Part shown: in pieces, positions 32,661-44,438 of the stretch
Layout: each line of letters starts with the position of its first letter
Position numbering within the stretch: the stretch's first letter is position 1
DNA from: Tausonia pullulans
Taxonomy: Eukaryota > Basidiomycota > Tremellomycetes > Cystofilobasidiales > Mrakiaceae
Reading direction: 5' to 3'
DNA: 64,000 nt
Assembly (NCBI GenBank): GCA_951802195.1
Contig: OX637632.1
Coordinates: 1 to 64,000 of the forward strand
Translations under genes and position numbers: made by a program
Notes under the pieces: generated by a model
What the model was told of the DNA's origin: nothing
What the model saw: the letters and a program-made list of their open reading frames with translations, nothing else
Database searches by the model: none

Positions 32661-33521
32661 TCAAGGTGAGAGCCGGTCAATTTGCCACTCGCCGCCCTCG
32701 CGCCGGAGATACCTGAAGCGATCGTGGAGCCTCGAGGGCTGGCCAGACCAAAACTCGACCTCGCTGAGGGAAAGAGGGGTGAGAACACTCGTCAGCAGCC
32801 GCCAGTCAAAAACCAAGCGTGCACGGGCTCGCAACTCACTCAGGCACCACCCTCCACCCACCCCAGAACTCCGGGCACGGCACCTCGCCGTCCTCCCCAA
32901 ACTTGGCTTCCACCTTCCTTACGCGTCCCTCGAGCGTATCCTCATCGATGACCTCACTCTGCCTGCTCGCATATGCTCCCAACCGCGACCCTCTCGGTCG
33001 CGAAGCAAAGTACGCCGCCGATTGTTCGGCCGTGAGCTTCTCCACATGGCCCGAGATCCGCACCTGCCGCGAGGTCTCGTGCCAGTAGAACGTGAGGGAT
33101 GCGAATGGGTTGGCATTCAGCTCGGCCGACTTGCGGGAGGTGTAGTTGGTGAAAAAGAGGAAGCCCGTCGCGTCGAGCTCTGGAAGGAGGTTAAATCGTG
33201 GGTCGAGTCACGTCAGCGTTCGCCGCGCGTTGCTGACGACCCTCTCTTCCGCTCAATCAGGTGCTCACCCTTCAGTAGCACGACCCTAGCACTCGGCCTC
33301 CCCTCCTTGGTGGCCGTCCCGAGGACCATCGCCTCGGGCTCATGGACCTTCGGTGTCCCCTCAGGCTCGCCCGCAGCGACGGGGTCGAGCGCCGCATTCA
33401 GCCATCGCTGGAACTGGACGAGCGGGTCGGGGGAGAGCGAGGAGGGCAGAAGACGAGGCGTCTGGTACTGGTTGTGGCTGTCGATCTTGACGTGAGGGCT
33501 AGAGTTCGACGACGACGACAT
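32661..33521 (-). CDS. PDX3: Pyridoxamine 5'-phosphate oxidase
   Basis: FMN enzyme that oxidises pyridoxine/pyridoxamine 5'-phosphate to pyridoxal 5'-phosphate (vitamin B6 pathway). Three exons, 33269-33521, 32840-33179 and 32661-32763, sum to 696 nt and give 231 residues, the size of yeast Pdx3. Family blocks are [90 protein letters not shown] and the C-terminal [14 protein letters not shown]. The ATG at 33521 gives the usual length. An in-frame ATG at 33653 would add a basic, Ser-rich leader of about 44 residues that could target mitochondria. Confidence 0.96.
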
Positions 33522-34083
33522 GGTGCGACGGCGGGTGGGAGGCTGAAGAGAGGAGACGCGAGGCGCGAGGGCGGGCACGAGATTCGGGAGACGGTAACGA
33601 GGGAGACGAGGGCGAACGATCAGAAGAGAAGAGACCGTCGTCGTTGGGGGCATGCAGTGAATGGGGAGTGGGACGGTGACGATCTTCGTTCGGGGGAAGG
33701 AGCGAGAAGGGGGCGGCGGGTCACCGATGGCCGCCCGCTTGCTCCGGTGATGCGCACGTGACCTGTCGCCTTTCGCTCCAGCTTTGTTGAAACGTGTGCA
33801 AGCCGTTCCCATCGATAGAGTAATGTGAAATGGGGTAACCAGGAGCGAGGAGAAACAGTAGAAGAAGCGAAGGAACGAGAGAGATGCACGCGAACCGGGG
33901 GGAAAAGCGAAAGGGTGTAAGGGAAAAACTAGAGGTGTGAGGACAGAAGCGAGAGAGAGAGAGACCGAGGTATATGCTGTGTAAATCAAATGAGAGAGAA
34001 GGAGAGACGAGAGAGAAATGCCAGCGAGCAAGGGGAAAGGGACATGGGAGTAACGATGAAGCGAGCCAGCGGCGGTACGTCGT
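33522..34083. other. Intergenic, PDX3 promoter side
   Basis: GA-rich stretches (33945-33965, 33989-34030) and no gene recognised apart from the possible N-terminal extension of PDX3. Confidence 0.4.
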
Positions 34084-35912
34084 TTACGACCAGACCTGGA
34101 GAAGAAAGAGAGAGAGGAAGGGACATGTCAGCGCCAAATTGCCTCAGTCAAGGAAGAGAAGACTCATTCACCTTGAGGAGCGAGTCCCAGGATCCCGTGC
34201 AGAGCGCCATGCCGTCCTGGCTGACGCCGAGACACGAGACGCGGTTTTCGTGGCCGGTAAGAACGCCGACGCGCTCGCCTTTGAGCGTGTCCCAAACGTT
34301 GACATTGTTGTCGTCGTAGCCGGCAAAGAGAATACGGCCCGAGGCGGAGAAGGCGACCGAGGTGATGCCGCAGAGAATGTTGTCGTGAACGTACGAGTTG
34401 AGCTCGCGGTCCGCCCGGAGGTCGAAGAGCCGGCACGAAGCGTCGTCGGATCCAGTGGCAAAGGCGTCGCCGTTGGGGAAGAACCTGAGAGAAAGGAACA
34501 TAATGATCAGCGAACGTGGAAGGACCAAGTGCGAGCGCGGGTACCCACTGGACGGCGTTGATGTCACTCTCATGGCCGGTGAACGTCTGGACGGCCTTAC
34601 CTGACCGGATGTCCCATACCTTGGCCGTGGCGTCACAGGCTCCCGAGACAAAGACATTGGCGTTGGGCGAGAGAGAAAGGCTGAAGAAGGAATATCAGCG
34701 CCGACTCAAACCAGTCCCACCCTTGCTACCGCTACTGACGACATAACGTCCCCTGTGTGGTCGTTGAAATCCATGATACGGACGCCTGCATCAATGTCCC
34801 AAAGCATGCACGTCATGTCGCCCGAGGAAGTGACGATCTGGCGATCGTTGATGAACCGACAGCACGAAAGGTAGCCCGAGTGGGCCGAGAGCTCCCTCGC
34901 AGCCTTGGGCGGTCCACCGGATCCTGACGTCGACGCTCCCGGCTTGATCGAATAGATGGAGCAAACGTTGTCGAGTCCTCCGCAGGCGACAAAGTTGCCC
35001 GACGGCGCATATGCGCACGTCATGACCCACGAAGACCGGAGCGGAATGGCATGGACCTTGTTGGTCGAGTAGGCGTCCCAGACGATGAGCTTGCCGTCCT
35101 GCGAGGCCGAGACGAGGTGCTGGCGGTCCGTCGCCCAGTGCATGGCGTAGATCTTGGCGAGATGACCCTTGAGCGTCCGGCGAGGCTTCATGACAACTCG
35201 CGGCAGCGGCTCCAGCTCGGCAGCCTGCGACCGGACTGGGTGGGCGGCATGACGAGGAGCGAGAAAGGCAGCCAGCCACGGACGACGGTCGAGAAGGACA
35301 GAAACAAAGGGGCGGGGGGAAGGTAGGGGGCGCGTGCGGGGTCCAGGACGAGAGAAGGGAAGGTCGACGCGCGAAGGGGCGAAGGGAAAGAAGGTGAGAG
35401 GAAAACGGGGGTCAGTCGCAGATTCCTTGTTGCCCTCCCTAGTACCGATGGCCGAGAGAACGAGAGATGATGGCGACGACAGAGGGAGAAGAAAGAAGCC
35501 AAGCGGAGAGAGGGAGAGAAGGGACCCTGTCTCGTCCGTCGCTCTCGAGCCCATCCAGCCGGCCTCTACCCCCGCGCGGCGAAAGCAGGGAAGCTCGCAT
35601 GGGAAGCCTCAACATGCTGCCATGATCGCTCTCTCGCTCCTGCCCAGTCCCAACAGAGAGACAGAAGGCGAACGAGCCTAGAAGAGGAGGAGTACTCCGT
35701 CCTTCCCGCTCGCTCTCCTCCCCAGCCGGGAGCGCGGCCCGAGCCCTCTCTCTCCCATGCTCCTTGTTCGATTCTCCACTTCTCTCTCGTCCGCCCTGGG
35801 ACTCACGCGAGGTGTCGGCAGTCTGGTCACGCTTGGCACGGATCTTCTCCTTGAGGCCCTCGGCCTCTCGGCGGGCGGCGGCGATGCGCTCCTGGATGTC
35901 GACCTGGGACAT
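34084..35912 (-). CDS. GPB1: Heterotrimeric G-protein beta subunit
   Basis: Seven-blade WD40 beta subunit of the heterotrimeric G protein, in basidiomycetes mainly a pheromone/mating signal carrier. Five exons: 35807-35912, 34740-35235, 34549-34680, 34172-34484, 34084-34095. They sum to 1059 nt, giving 352 residues, the family norm. The N-terminal coiled coil ([18 protein letters not shown]) that binds G-gamma is followed by [16 protein letters not shown] and WD repeats with [82 protein letters not shown] and [12 protein letters not shown]. It ends LLKVWS with a 12-nt last exon. Intron 1 is 571 nt, far above the 50-90 nt usual here. Confidence 0.97.
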
Positions 35913-36789
35913 GGGGAAGGAAGGGGAGGGTGCTGGCGGTGGGCAGGCGGGGAAGGGAAGGAAGGCGAGGGCGAGAGCAGGGACCGGCGGCGAGCTGATG
36001 TCGGGGCTGGGAGAGAGAAGAGGAGAGAACGGTAGGCAGGGGGGGCTGGGCGAGCTCGCTGGGCTGCTGCTGACGGAGGTGCTGTTGGATAGAGGAGAGT
36101 CGACGAGCGCGGTCGGTCGGTCTAGGGTGAATGGATGCCCGCTGCTTGCGCCCTTGAGAACCACGAGTGAAGGCGGGGCCGCCCGTGCCCTCTCCTCGAC
36201 CGCATTACCCCACGAAGGTCCGCTCTTCTCGAGCTGTCTTGTCTTCCTGTCTGTCTCCTTCTTGCGCACCATCATCCTCGGCGAGTCGAGCAGAAGGGCG
36301 GCCGGTCACATGCAGGCTGGGATCTCAACGCCGCCACGCTTCTCGTCTCCTCCTATTCCGGTAGCAGGCAACCGCGAGGTGGCAGGTATGAGCATGGTCG
36401 ATCCAGCAGATCAACGCCTCCTCAGTCCAAGGCGAGGAAACAAGGAAACGACAGCCTGAAATCCAGGGGTCTCGGAGGGAGCCGAGGGTCTGCGGCAGAG
36501 CCCCACACACCAGGCCCTTCTCGACCCGCCCTTTACGCGCGGGCCTTTCCTGGCCCGCCGGCTTGTCTGCCTGGCTGCCAGCCTGTTCCAGCTTGCCGGC
36601 GTCTTGTCCCACCTGGATCCACTCTCGCTCGGGGGGAGACAGCGGCTGGCTCGCTGTTGGTTCTCTTTTCCTATCGCTTTCGCTCGCTTGGACGGGCTCG
36701 TTTTCTTCCTCACGACGTGGCCCTTTGGAACGAGTAACGCGCAGACGCACTCCTCGATTGGATAACGGCTCGCATCTCCCCATCGTAGA
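35913..36789. other. Intergenic between GPB1 and SLX9
   Basis: Upstream of GPB1 and downstream of SLX9. Open frames are long but of low complexity and without family motifs. Confidence 0.45.
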
Positions 36790-37822
36790 TCAAAAGTCCA
36801 TCCGGTCCGTCTCCATGGCCGTCTTACTGCTCTTCTTGCTTGCACCAGCTGCTGTCGGAGGCGCCGCCCGCTTGACGAGTGTGTTGCCGGCGTGGAGCCG
36901 GATCGTCTCCCAGGGAGAGGCCGCGTACTGCGGGTGAGCGAGAATCTGAGGGAGCCGCTTCGACTCGAGCTGGCTGGGAGAACGAAAGATCGCGCGTCAG
37001 CCAGCCGTGCCTGATACGATGGAAAGAGGGGGCCAGAGACAGGGCGACTCACAGCGCCTTGTTTCGCTGCTTCGCGCTCAACCCCTTGGCCTTGCCCGAC
37101 CCGATCTTTCCCTGCTCCTTCTCCCTCTGCTCCTGTTCCTCGAGCACCTTCCACGGGTCCTGCTCCTCGCCATCCTCCCCCTCAGGCTCGCCGTCCATGG
37201 CCCTCTCGAGCGCCTCATCCTCCCTCGTTGCCGCCTCCCTCTCCAGCGCCCCCAGCGCATCCGCCATCCCGCCCAACCCTCCTCCAGTGAGCTTCTCTTT
37301 CTCCTTCCGCTTCGCCCGCCGCAAGGATGACGCCGAGAGCGCGTACGGATGCGACGTAGCGCCAGCAGATGGATTCAGCCGGGAGAGCAGGGCTTGCCGC
37401 TTGGCTGTCTGCTTCTCCTTCTTGGTCAAATGCGGCACGGGTGTTGTGGTCTCGGCCTTTGAGGCGGAGACAAGCTTGCTGATGGCGTCCTCGCCCTGAA
37501 GACAAGCAAGAGGCGAACGTCAGTCCTGAAGCGAACAACAGGACATGCGTCCTGCGAGACGAGACAACGGCAAGGACTCACCGACGTCCCCAACAGGTCT
37601 CCAAACTCCACCTCCGCAGCACCAGACCCCAGCATCCCATCGTTCGCGTCCGGGGCGAGGCCGGGGGGCTTGCTCTTCTTGGAGGAGAGCTTCACGGCCT
37701 TGGAGTGGGCGCTTGGCGCGGACGGCCGACGGGAGAAAGGGGCGGACTTGGGCTGGGGAAGCAGGTCCAGATGTGAGCTCGATAGGCTTAGACAGCTAGC
37801 TGACTAGCGAAGTGCATACCAT
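36790..37822 (-). CDS. SLX9: Ribosome biogenesis protein Slx9
   Basis: Nucleolar factor needed for 18S rRNA processing and pre-40S export. Four exons: 37820-37822, 37582-37752, 37053-37495, 36790-36973. They sum to 801 nt, giving 266 residues. The first coding exon is the ATG alone; the 67-nt intron that follows (37753-37819) has a normal GT donor and CAG acceptor. Conserved blocks are HLTKKEKQTAKRQALLSRL, SASSLRRAKRKEKEKL, a LGGMADALGAL helix, and near the C-terminus LPQILAHPQYAASPW and IRLHAGNTLVKR. The start is chosen because MPKSAP.. matches the usual MPK.. beginning of the family and no other upstream ATG fits. It is head to head with NOP6, 172 bp apart. Confidence 0.9.
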
Positions 37823-37994
37823 GCTGGCTGAGAGGGTGTGGTGGTTGAGAGAGAGAGAGAGAGAGAGAGAACGAGAGAGAGAGACGCGACGGATGGTCTA
37901 CTCGCATGGACCCATGGCCCAAATCACCTCGAAATCTTGTCCGGCTCCTCCTTCTCCTCCCGACCATCACGACACAACACTTATCTACAACAGC
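37823..37994. promoter_or_regulatory. Bidirectional promoter SLX9/NOP6 with (GA)n tract
   Basis: The 172 bp between two divergent start codons, both for 40S assembly factors. It holds a GA-dinucleotide tract at about 37848-37884 and pyrimidine-rich DNA just before the NOP6 start. GA tracts often exclude nucleosomes, so co-expression is a fair inference. Confidence 0.55.
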
Positions 37995-39182
37995 ATGTCC
38001 GCCGCACCGCCGCCAGCTAAGCTTACCAAGAAACAGCTCAAGGCGCTCGCCCACCACAAGTCGGCCTCGGGCGTGCCGGCTGTCTCGACGGCCACGGCGG
38101 AGGAGACCGGCGACGGCGACGCGACCACGCCTACTCTGGCAGCTCGCGGCAAGAAGACGAAGAACAAGCGCAAGATTGCGAGGGACGAGAAGGCCGGAGA
38201 TGATGTCATTGGCGATGAGGAGGACGAGGTGATGGGGGAGGAGGCCGAGGAGGAGCGACAGGCGAAGAGGAAGCAGAAGCAGGAGAAGGCGAAGGCGCCT
38301 GTCAAGAAGGGGAAGGGCGAAGTTGACGAGGATGAAGGGAAGGAGGGAGCTGCTGCGAATGCCAAGCCAAAGACGAAGGCTCGGTACATCATTTTTGTCG
38401 GTAAGTCCTAGACCGCGCCGTAGAGAGAGAGTGGAGACGCGTCGTGGTCGAAGCGCGCCGTTTCATTGAACACATCACTCCTTCCCTCAGGCAACCTCCC
38501 CTTCACCACCACGGCGCCCGAGCTGCAGACATTCTTTGAGGGAAAGATTGTTAAGGGCCAAAAGCCCCAGGTCCGGCTGCTTACGTCTAAGCCGGACCCC
38601 AACGCCAAGGGCAAGGCTCGCGCCGGCGGCCAGTCGCGTGGAATCGCCTTTGTCGAGTGAGTGAACTGCTTTCATTTCAAACTCAGTTAAAGAGAGAGGG
38701 AGCACAGACTGACGAATGTTGGCACTTCCAGGTTCTCCTGCTCGGCCCACCTCCAGGCTGCCCTGCTCCTTCACCAGTGTCCCTTCCCAACACCCGACAG
38801 CCCACGTCTGCTGAACATCGAGCTCACCTCCGGCGGCGGGGGGACCTCGCTCAAGCGCAAGGCGAAGATCGGGGAGAAGAACCAGGCGATGCGGGCCCAG
38901 GCGGGCATGCAGGGCATGAAGATCAAGGAGGACGCCGAGCGGGAGAAGGCCGAGAAGGGTGACGAGGGCTGGGAGGGGTCGGCGGCCAAGCGGACGCGCA
39001 GAGGCGAGAAGGACAACGGCGATTCATCTTCTCGCGGTGGCAGAGGTGGTACCCGTGGCAATGGGCGCGGTGGTCGGGGTGGGCGTGGTGGCGGTGGCAG
39101 GGGTGGTGGCATCGCCCTCGCATCAAGTCGACCGAGCAAGTGGTCTACAGGCACGGGCGCCAACGGTGTCTCGCTGGGCTGA
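37995..39182 (+). CDS. NOP6: RRM protein Nop6, 40S biogenesis
   Basis: Nucleolar RNA-binding protein of early small-subunit assembly. Three exons, 37995-38400, 38491-38656 and 38732-39182, sum to 1023 nt and give 340 residues. A Lys/Glu-rich N-terminal region with KKTKNKRKIAR is followed by one RRM with RNP2 YIIFVGNLPF and RNP1 SRGIAFVEF, then HLQAALLLHQ and LLNIELTSGGGG, the mark of Nop6-type RRMs. The C-terminus is an RGG/GAR segment (RGGRGGTRGNGRGG). The yeast protein is shorter (225 residues), and the GAR tail accounts for much of the difference. It converges on RPS5 with 235 bp between stops. Confidence 0.9.
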
Positions 39183-39417
39183 GGTTCTCTCCCTTATCTC
39201 ATGTACTGTACGACGTGCCTCATTATGAAGTCGAAAGAAGCTGTGGTTGCAGGGTGGCGCGGCAATGTGTCTCTCCTGCTCAAACGCGCGCACTTAATGG
39301 CGCCTGCTTTCTTTCACACACGCAACCTTCTTGGAAGACGAGGGGGTGGTTCCCAACAAACTCCATTGAGATATCTCCGAGGGGGCAAACCCCCGAAACC
39401 CAAACCAGCCAGCCGAC

Positions 39418-40454
39418 TTAACGGTTGGACTTGGCGACACGCTCAAGCTCGTCCTTCTTCTTGATGGCGTACGAGTTAGCGGATCCCTTGGCGGCGTTGA
39501 TGAGCTCGTCGGCGAGGCACTCAGAGATCGACTTGACGTTGCGGAACGCAGACTCGCGGGTGCCGATGGTGAGGAGAGAGACGGCCTGGTTGACACGGCG
39601 GAGGGGGGAGACGTCGACGGCCTGACGGCGGACAGTTCCGGCCGAGCCGATACGAGTGGAGTCCTCACGGGGTCCGGTGTTGACCTGGGAGGATGAGCCA
39701 GCATCAGAGACGAGACCCAAAGAAGGGAATAGGACGAGCGCGCGGTCAACTCACAATGGCGTCAACGAGAACCTGGATGGGGTTCTGGTCGGTAAGGAGG
39801 TGAACGATCTCGAAGGCGTGGGCGACGATGCGGACGGCCATGAGCTTCTTTCCGTTGTTGCGTCCCTTCATCATGAGCGAGTTGACGAGGCGCTCGACAA
39901 TCTGGCCAGCGAAAGGCGGGTCAGCGGTGCATTCGTACATTCGCTCTGACAAGTAAGGACGCGGCTCACGGGCATGCGTCCCTTGGCGAACTGCTTCTTG
40001 GCGTAGCGGCCGGCAGTGTGGGGAACGTAGACGGCGTGGCGGACCTGAGACGAGGGAGGACAAAGAGTCAGTCTCATGTGCTCGCGCGAGTGAGTCGATT
40101 CGAGCGGAGGTGCCGGCTGGGCTGGATCGAAGTCGCTTCGTCCGCCAACAGCCCACGCCAGCGTAAGTAAGGGGAACCCACCTGGATGTAGTCGGTAAGG
40201 GAGATGTCCTTGACCTCAATGCTGCAAGAAGGGAGAGAACAACACGCCCATTAGCGGGTCTGCTCGTTTCATGTCGCTCTTTCCTCTTCGGCGCTCTTGC
40301 TCGACCCATGGTCCACCTCTTTCGGGTGTCCTTCCCTGCTCCGACAGCTCCGGACTCACTCGTTGGTCTCCCACTTTCCGAAGAGCTTGACCTGCCCATC
40401 GGCGTGGGCCTTCTCGACGTTGGCAGGGAGGTTAAGGAGGACCTGGGGGCTCAT
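39418..40454 (-). CDS. RPS5: 40S ribosomal protein S5 (uS7)
   Basis: Small-subunit head protein contacting the mRNA exit channel and E-site tRNA. Five exons: 40360-40454, 40182-40221, 39970-40044, 39755-39901, 39418-39684. They sum to 624 nt, giving 207 residues. Family blocks are [75 protein letters not shown] and [13 protein letters not shown], ending [10 protein letters not shown]. Nothing is missing. The start at 40454 ([10 protein letters not shown]) gives a short N-terminal arm as in other fungi. Confidence 0.98.
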
Positions 40455-41216
40455 TTTGACAGCGGTCGGCTAAGGCGAGGGTAGGGGACCGGGGGAAGAG
40501 TGTCTTGAAGGGCTGGAAGGCGAGCGTCGAGAGAGAAAGCAGAAAACCAGAACAGAAGGGAGGCAGAGGCGAACGGAAGGCAAGACGCAAGAGGCGAGAG
40601 GTCGAAGGGTCAAGCAAAGGCAGTTTTTGACGCGGCGAGCAGGCGCGACAAGGAGCGATAAAGGCACAACGAGCAGGTGAGCGGCAAGGACAGTAGCATG
40701 GAACAGGGAGGGGGCGGATGATAGGCCAAAGATCTGTTTAGCGTGTGCGAACCAGCACGGGGAGAGAAGAAATTCAAGAGCGTACGGTGGGGGCTTGCTG
40801 GGATGACTCTCGACAGAGGAAACCTGGCGTTGAGACGCCGCGAAGGAAGGAGGCCGTCGCCTCATCCTTTCTTCCTTGCCTAACGACCATCCGGCTTGAC
40901 GACGGCGCGTAACCGCCGCTATGATTGTTTCTAGTCCTTGTCCTTGGTTCTAACGCAGTTAGATTCACTCTTGATGCGAACAGAGATTTGCTCGGTTGCA
41001 CACATTCGCTCGGTTGCGAGCGAAACAAATCTCAACAGACAGCAGTTTTCTCTCCCTCTCTAGTCGATCGCGCGCAGTCGCTATTTAGCAGGTATACATC
41101 ATGCAAGCCGAGAAAACGGAAGGGGAAACAAAGGAAAGAATGCAGCAGGGTCGAAAAGCGAAGAGATAGAACACAAGAAGTGGAAACGGAGGATGAAAAG
41201 GGGAAGCGCAGTCTCT
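40455..41216. other. Intergenic between RPS5 and CBF5
   Basis: Promoter side of RPS5 and 3' flank of CBF5. No gene or RNA feature recognised. Confidence 0.45.
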
Positions 41217-43457
41217 CTACTCCTTCTCCTTTTTCTCCTTCTTCTCCTTCTTGTCCTTCTTGTCCTTCTTCTCCTTCTTCTCGCCATCAGCGCCCTCCTC
41301 GTCCTTTGACTTCTTCTTCTTCTTCTTCTTCTCGCCGTCCTCGTCCTCGCCTCCAGGAGTCTCAGCCGAGGCCTCCTCCTCCTTGCGCTTGCGCTTCTTC
41401 TCCGAAGCAGCGGGCGTCTCAGGCGCGGCGGCGGGAGTGTCGACGGCCATCTCGACGATGGTCGCAGAGGTCGAGGCCTCGGGCTGGGTCTGGAGCAAGA
41501 AGGGGAAACTCTCATCAGACACACGGACGCGTGCCGTACAGGAGATGAATGAAGTGCTCACGGTGATCAGCTCGCCGCGGACCTCCTCGCCGGCGGCCGA
41601 ATAGTCGACGTAAGACTTGTCCCAGGCAACCGGAGTGACACCATCGATCTTGCGACCGTGCTTGTCGAGGGTTCCCGCCTTGACCATCCTAGAGGAAGCA
41701 AGGTGTAAATGGGGAGGATCAGCGACCGTTTCGCCACCCACAAGCAACCACAGCCCAAAGAACCCACTTCTTCTTCTCCTGCGCCTTCGGGCCAAGACCC
41801 CATCGGCGGGGGTACATGTCCCTCTCCATGATGCACCGCTTGACCTTGGCGACAACGCCATGGTCGCACGACGCAAGGTCGACCGTCGTCATGAGTGCGA
41901 TACCGAGCGCGATGGCCTCGCCCTTGGTCGTCATGATGACGATCTCCTCGTTGATCTCAATGTCGGCCTCGTACCGGAGAAGACCCGGAAGCATGAGCTT
42001 GGCGCCGTAGCAGATGGCGTTGACGGCCGAGTCTTTGACGACCAGCCGCTTGTGGCCCGTGAGGAGCGACTCGAGGGGGCGGATAACGCGACGGAGGTAG
42101 GACTCTGATAAAATGACCTTGTCAGCAAGAGACGACAAATGAGAGCAAGCTCGAAGGTCAACCCACCATCGCGCGTGTTGTCGTAGAGCCACTGAGCATC
42201 GAGGACGTCGTGCATGGTCACCATGCCGTCGGCCTCGCCCATCGCTCCGGATCGGACACGACGGAGCTCCTGCATGTGGCCACCGACACCAAGGATGAGA
42301 CCAAGGTGAACGCAAAGCGTCCGGATGTAGGTACCGGCCTCGCACGAGACGTGGAAGACGGCGAGCCCACGCTTGTTGTCAAACTCGACGAGGTTGGACG
42401 AGTAGATGGTCCGGATCCGGAGCTGACGCTTGACGGCCGAAATGAGAGGCGGGCGCTGGAAGAGCGCACCCGTGAGGGTCTCGAGCGCCCTAGGAAGAGC
42501 CTTCTCGTTCTCGAGCGGGGCGTGAAGCCGAAGGACGGCGACATACTCCTTACCGGCTCCCTGCTGAGACTTGACAAGCCGGGTCGCGCGGTCGATGCAG
42601 ACGAGAAGGCAGCCAGTGACCTTGGGGTCGAGCGTTCCAGAGTGACCGGTCTTCTCACAACGAAGGATGCGGCGGAGCCAGGCGACAACTTCGTGCGAGG
42701 AAGGGTTCGACGGCTTGTCGAGGTTGATGACTCCGGACCTGGAGAAGAAGGAGTCAGAAAAGAGCGGACGGAGACGACAAGAGAATAGCGACGCACTTGA
42801 CATAGGCGGCGAGATCACGCTTGAGGGGGGAGCATCCCTGTGAAATACGACATGTATGGTCAAACATGCGAACAGCTTGGGATGTGGCATAGGAGCCAGC
42901 TGCTCCGACGGGAGAAAGAGGAGGTCTTCAAGGCAGGCACCGCGAGCGAGCAAGCGAGCGAACGGCGCGCGCGACTCGCTACTCTCGGCCTGTCTCGCCT
43001 TGACCGCCCCGATCTGCCTGCCCAGCAGCGTGAACGGGGCTGACCTGACTCTCCCCTCCGACGAACATCTGAAGGACAAGAAAGACGTACGACGGGGATG
43101 GGGGTGAAGTGGGACGACCGGACGAGGAGCTAGAGGGGCAAGTGACGGGTAAGCTTTTGAACGGGCGATGAAGAGAAACGGAGAGGAAAGGCGACGGACC
43201 TTGTCGTAGTTCTTGAGGAGGAGGGGCCACGACGAGGTGTCTGTGGGCAGGCAGGACTGGTCTCAGTCCAGTACCACAGGGTAAGGGTTCCTTGCTGTCG
43301 TCTCCTCTCCCCCACCGGCTCTCACGAGGGCAAGAAGAGAGGAGCGACAGACGGGCTGGCCAGCCAGCATGCAGGACTGACCGAGCGCCGGGATGGCGGA
43401 GGAGGGCTTGATGGCAAAGTCGCCGTCAAGCTGGGCCTGGGCAATGGAGGTGGCCAT
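41217..43457 (-). CDS. CBF5: H/ACA snoRNP pseudouridine synthase Cbf5 (dyskerin)
   Basis: Catalytic subunit of box H/ACA snoRNPs, which pseudouridylate rRNA and snRNA in the nucleolus. Eight exons: 43382-43457, 43200-43240, 43094-43129, 42797-42837, 42167-42738, 41768-42104, 41562-41688, 41217-41489. They sum to 1503 nt, giving 500 residues. Order: the [14 protein letters not shown] leader, then the TruB domain with [14 protein letters not shown] and [13 protein letters not shown] (catalytic Asp about 102), [42 protein letters not shown] and [15 protein letters not shown]. The PUA domain follows, with [32 protein letters not shown], and [15 protein letters not shown]. The tail is a nuclear/nucleolar KKE/KKD repeat ending KKEKE. 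It is head to head with RPL22 (307 bp). Confidence 0.98.
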
Positions 43458-43764
43458 GATGAAGGTCCTGGGGCGGGAAGGGCGAGGGGGGCGGGCGAGA
43501 GGTTGGTGTTCGTCGTCGGGCGCGAAAAGCAGCGGGGGGCGGGGAGAAGCCCGTCGTCTGGCTCACTGTCGCGCGCGCCTGGAGGGAGAGAGGCTCATCG
43601 TCTTCCAAATTTCAAGACGCGGCCGGACCCTCTCGGTCTTCTCGCCAACGACCACCAGCAGCGCACCACTCTTGCAGACCGGAATCTCCCCAGCTCCACC
43701 CTGTAGAATCCCTGCCAGCTATGGTCAGCCCAAGTCGAGCCGCCGCCGTCGTTGAGCAGGCCTC
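43458..43764. promoter_or_regulatory. Bidirectional promoter CBF5/RPL22
   Basis: The 307 bp between divergent start codons of two ribosome genes. No specific element could be identified by eye. Confidence 0.5.
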
Positions 43765-44438
43765 ATGACCAGACCACTCCCACAGCCCGCCGTCAAGACC
43801 GTCAAGTCGTCCGTCGCCAAGAAGGCGTCCACCGCCTCGGCCGCTTCGTCCAAGAAGCCCGCCCACTCGTTTACCATCGACTGCACCAAGCCCGCCGAGG
43901 ACCAGATCTTGTGCGTCTACGCGTGAATGGGGGGTGGGACGTGTGCGCGCGGGCCGACGCATCCTCGACTGACTTGTCCTCCCGTGCATCCTCTACAGCG
44001 ACGTCGGAGGCTTTGAGAAGTACCTCCACGACAACATCAAGGTCGATGGCAAGCCCGGACAGCTCGGGTCCATCATCGGCATCACCCGCTCCGGTGCGTG
44101 GTGGCACTTGCGCGCGCGCCATTTGTTCCTGTCCTGACTTCAGCTTTCCTGTCTCTTAGGTGAGGGCAAGGTCGTCATTACCTCGCACACCACGCTTTCC
44201 AAGCGCTATCTCAAGTTCCGTCAGTCGCTGCTGTCCCTCACCCACTCGCTAGCACCCTCTCCTCCTGACTACCTCTCTTCCATCAGTCACCAAGCGCTTC
44301 CTCAAGAAGTCGACCCTCCGAGACTTTGTTCGCGTCGTTGCCACTTCCAAGGACACGTATACGCTCAAGTTCTACAATGTCCAGGGCGAGGACGTTCCGG
44401 AGGACGAGGACGATGACGAGGAGATGGCCGACGAATAG
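43765..44438 (+). CDS. RPL22: 60S ribosomal protein L22 (eL22)
   Basis: Large-subunit protein near the tunnel exit side. Four exons, 43765-43910, 43999-44093, 44160-44219 and 44287-44438, sum to 453 nt and give 150 residues. An Ala/Ser/Lys-rich N-terminal extension (VKSSVAKKASTASAASSKK) precedes the fold: HSFTIDCTKPAED, FDVGGFEKYLHDNIKVDGK, VITSHTTLSKRYLKFLTKRF, LRDFVRVVA, YTLKFYNVQG, then an acidic tail DEDDDEEMADE. The extension makes it about 25 residues longer than usual. Introns are 66-88 nt. Confidence 0.98.

Noticed and set aside
35236-35806. Box C/D snoRNA in the G-beta first intron
   Set aside because: A GATGATGG-like sequence is on the non-transcribed strand and no matching box D or stem was seen.
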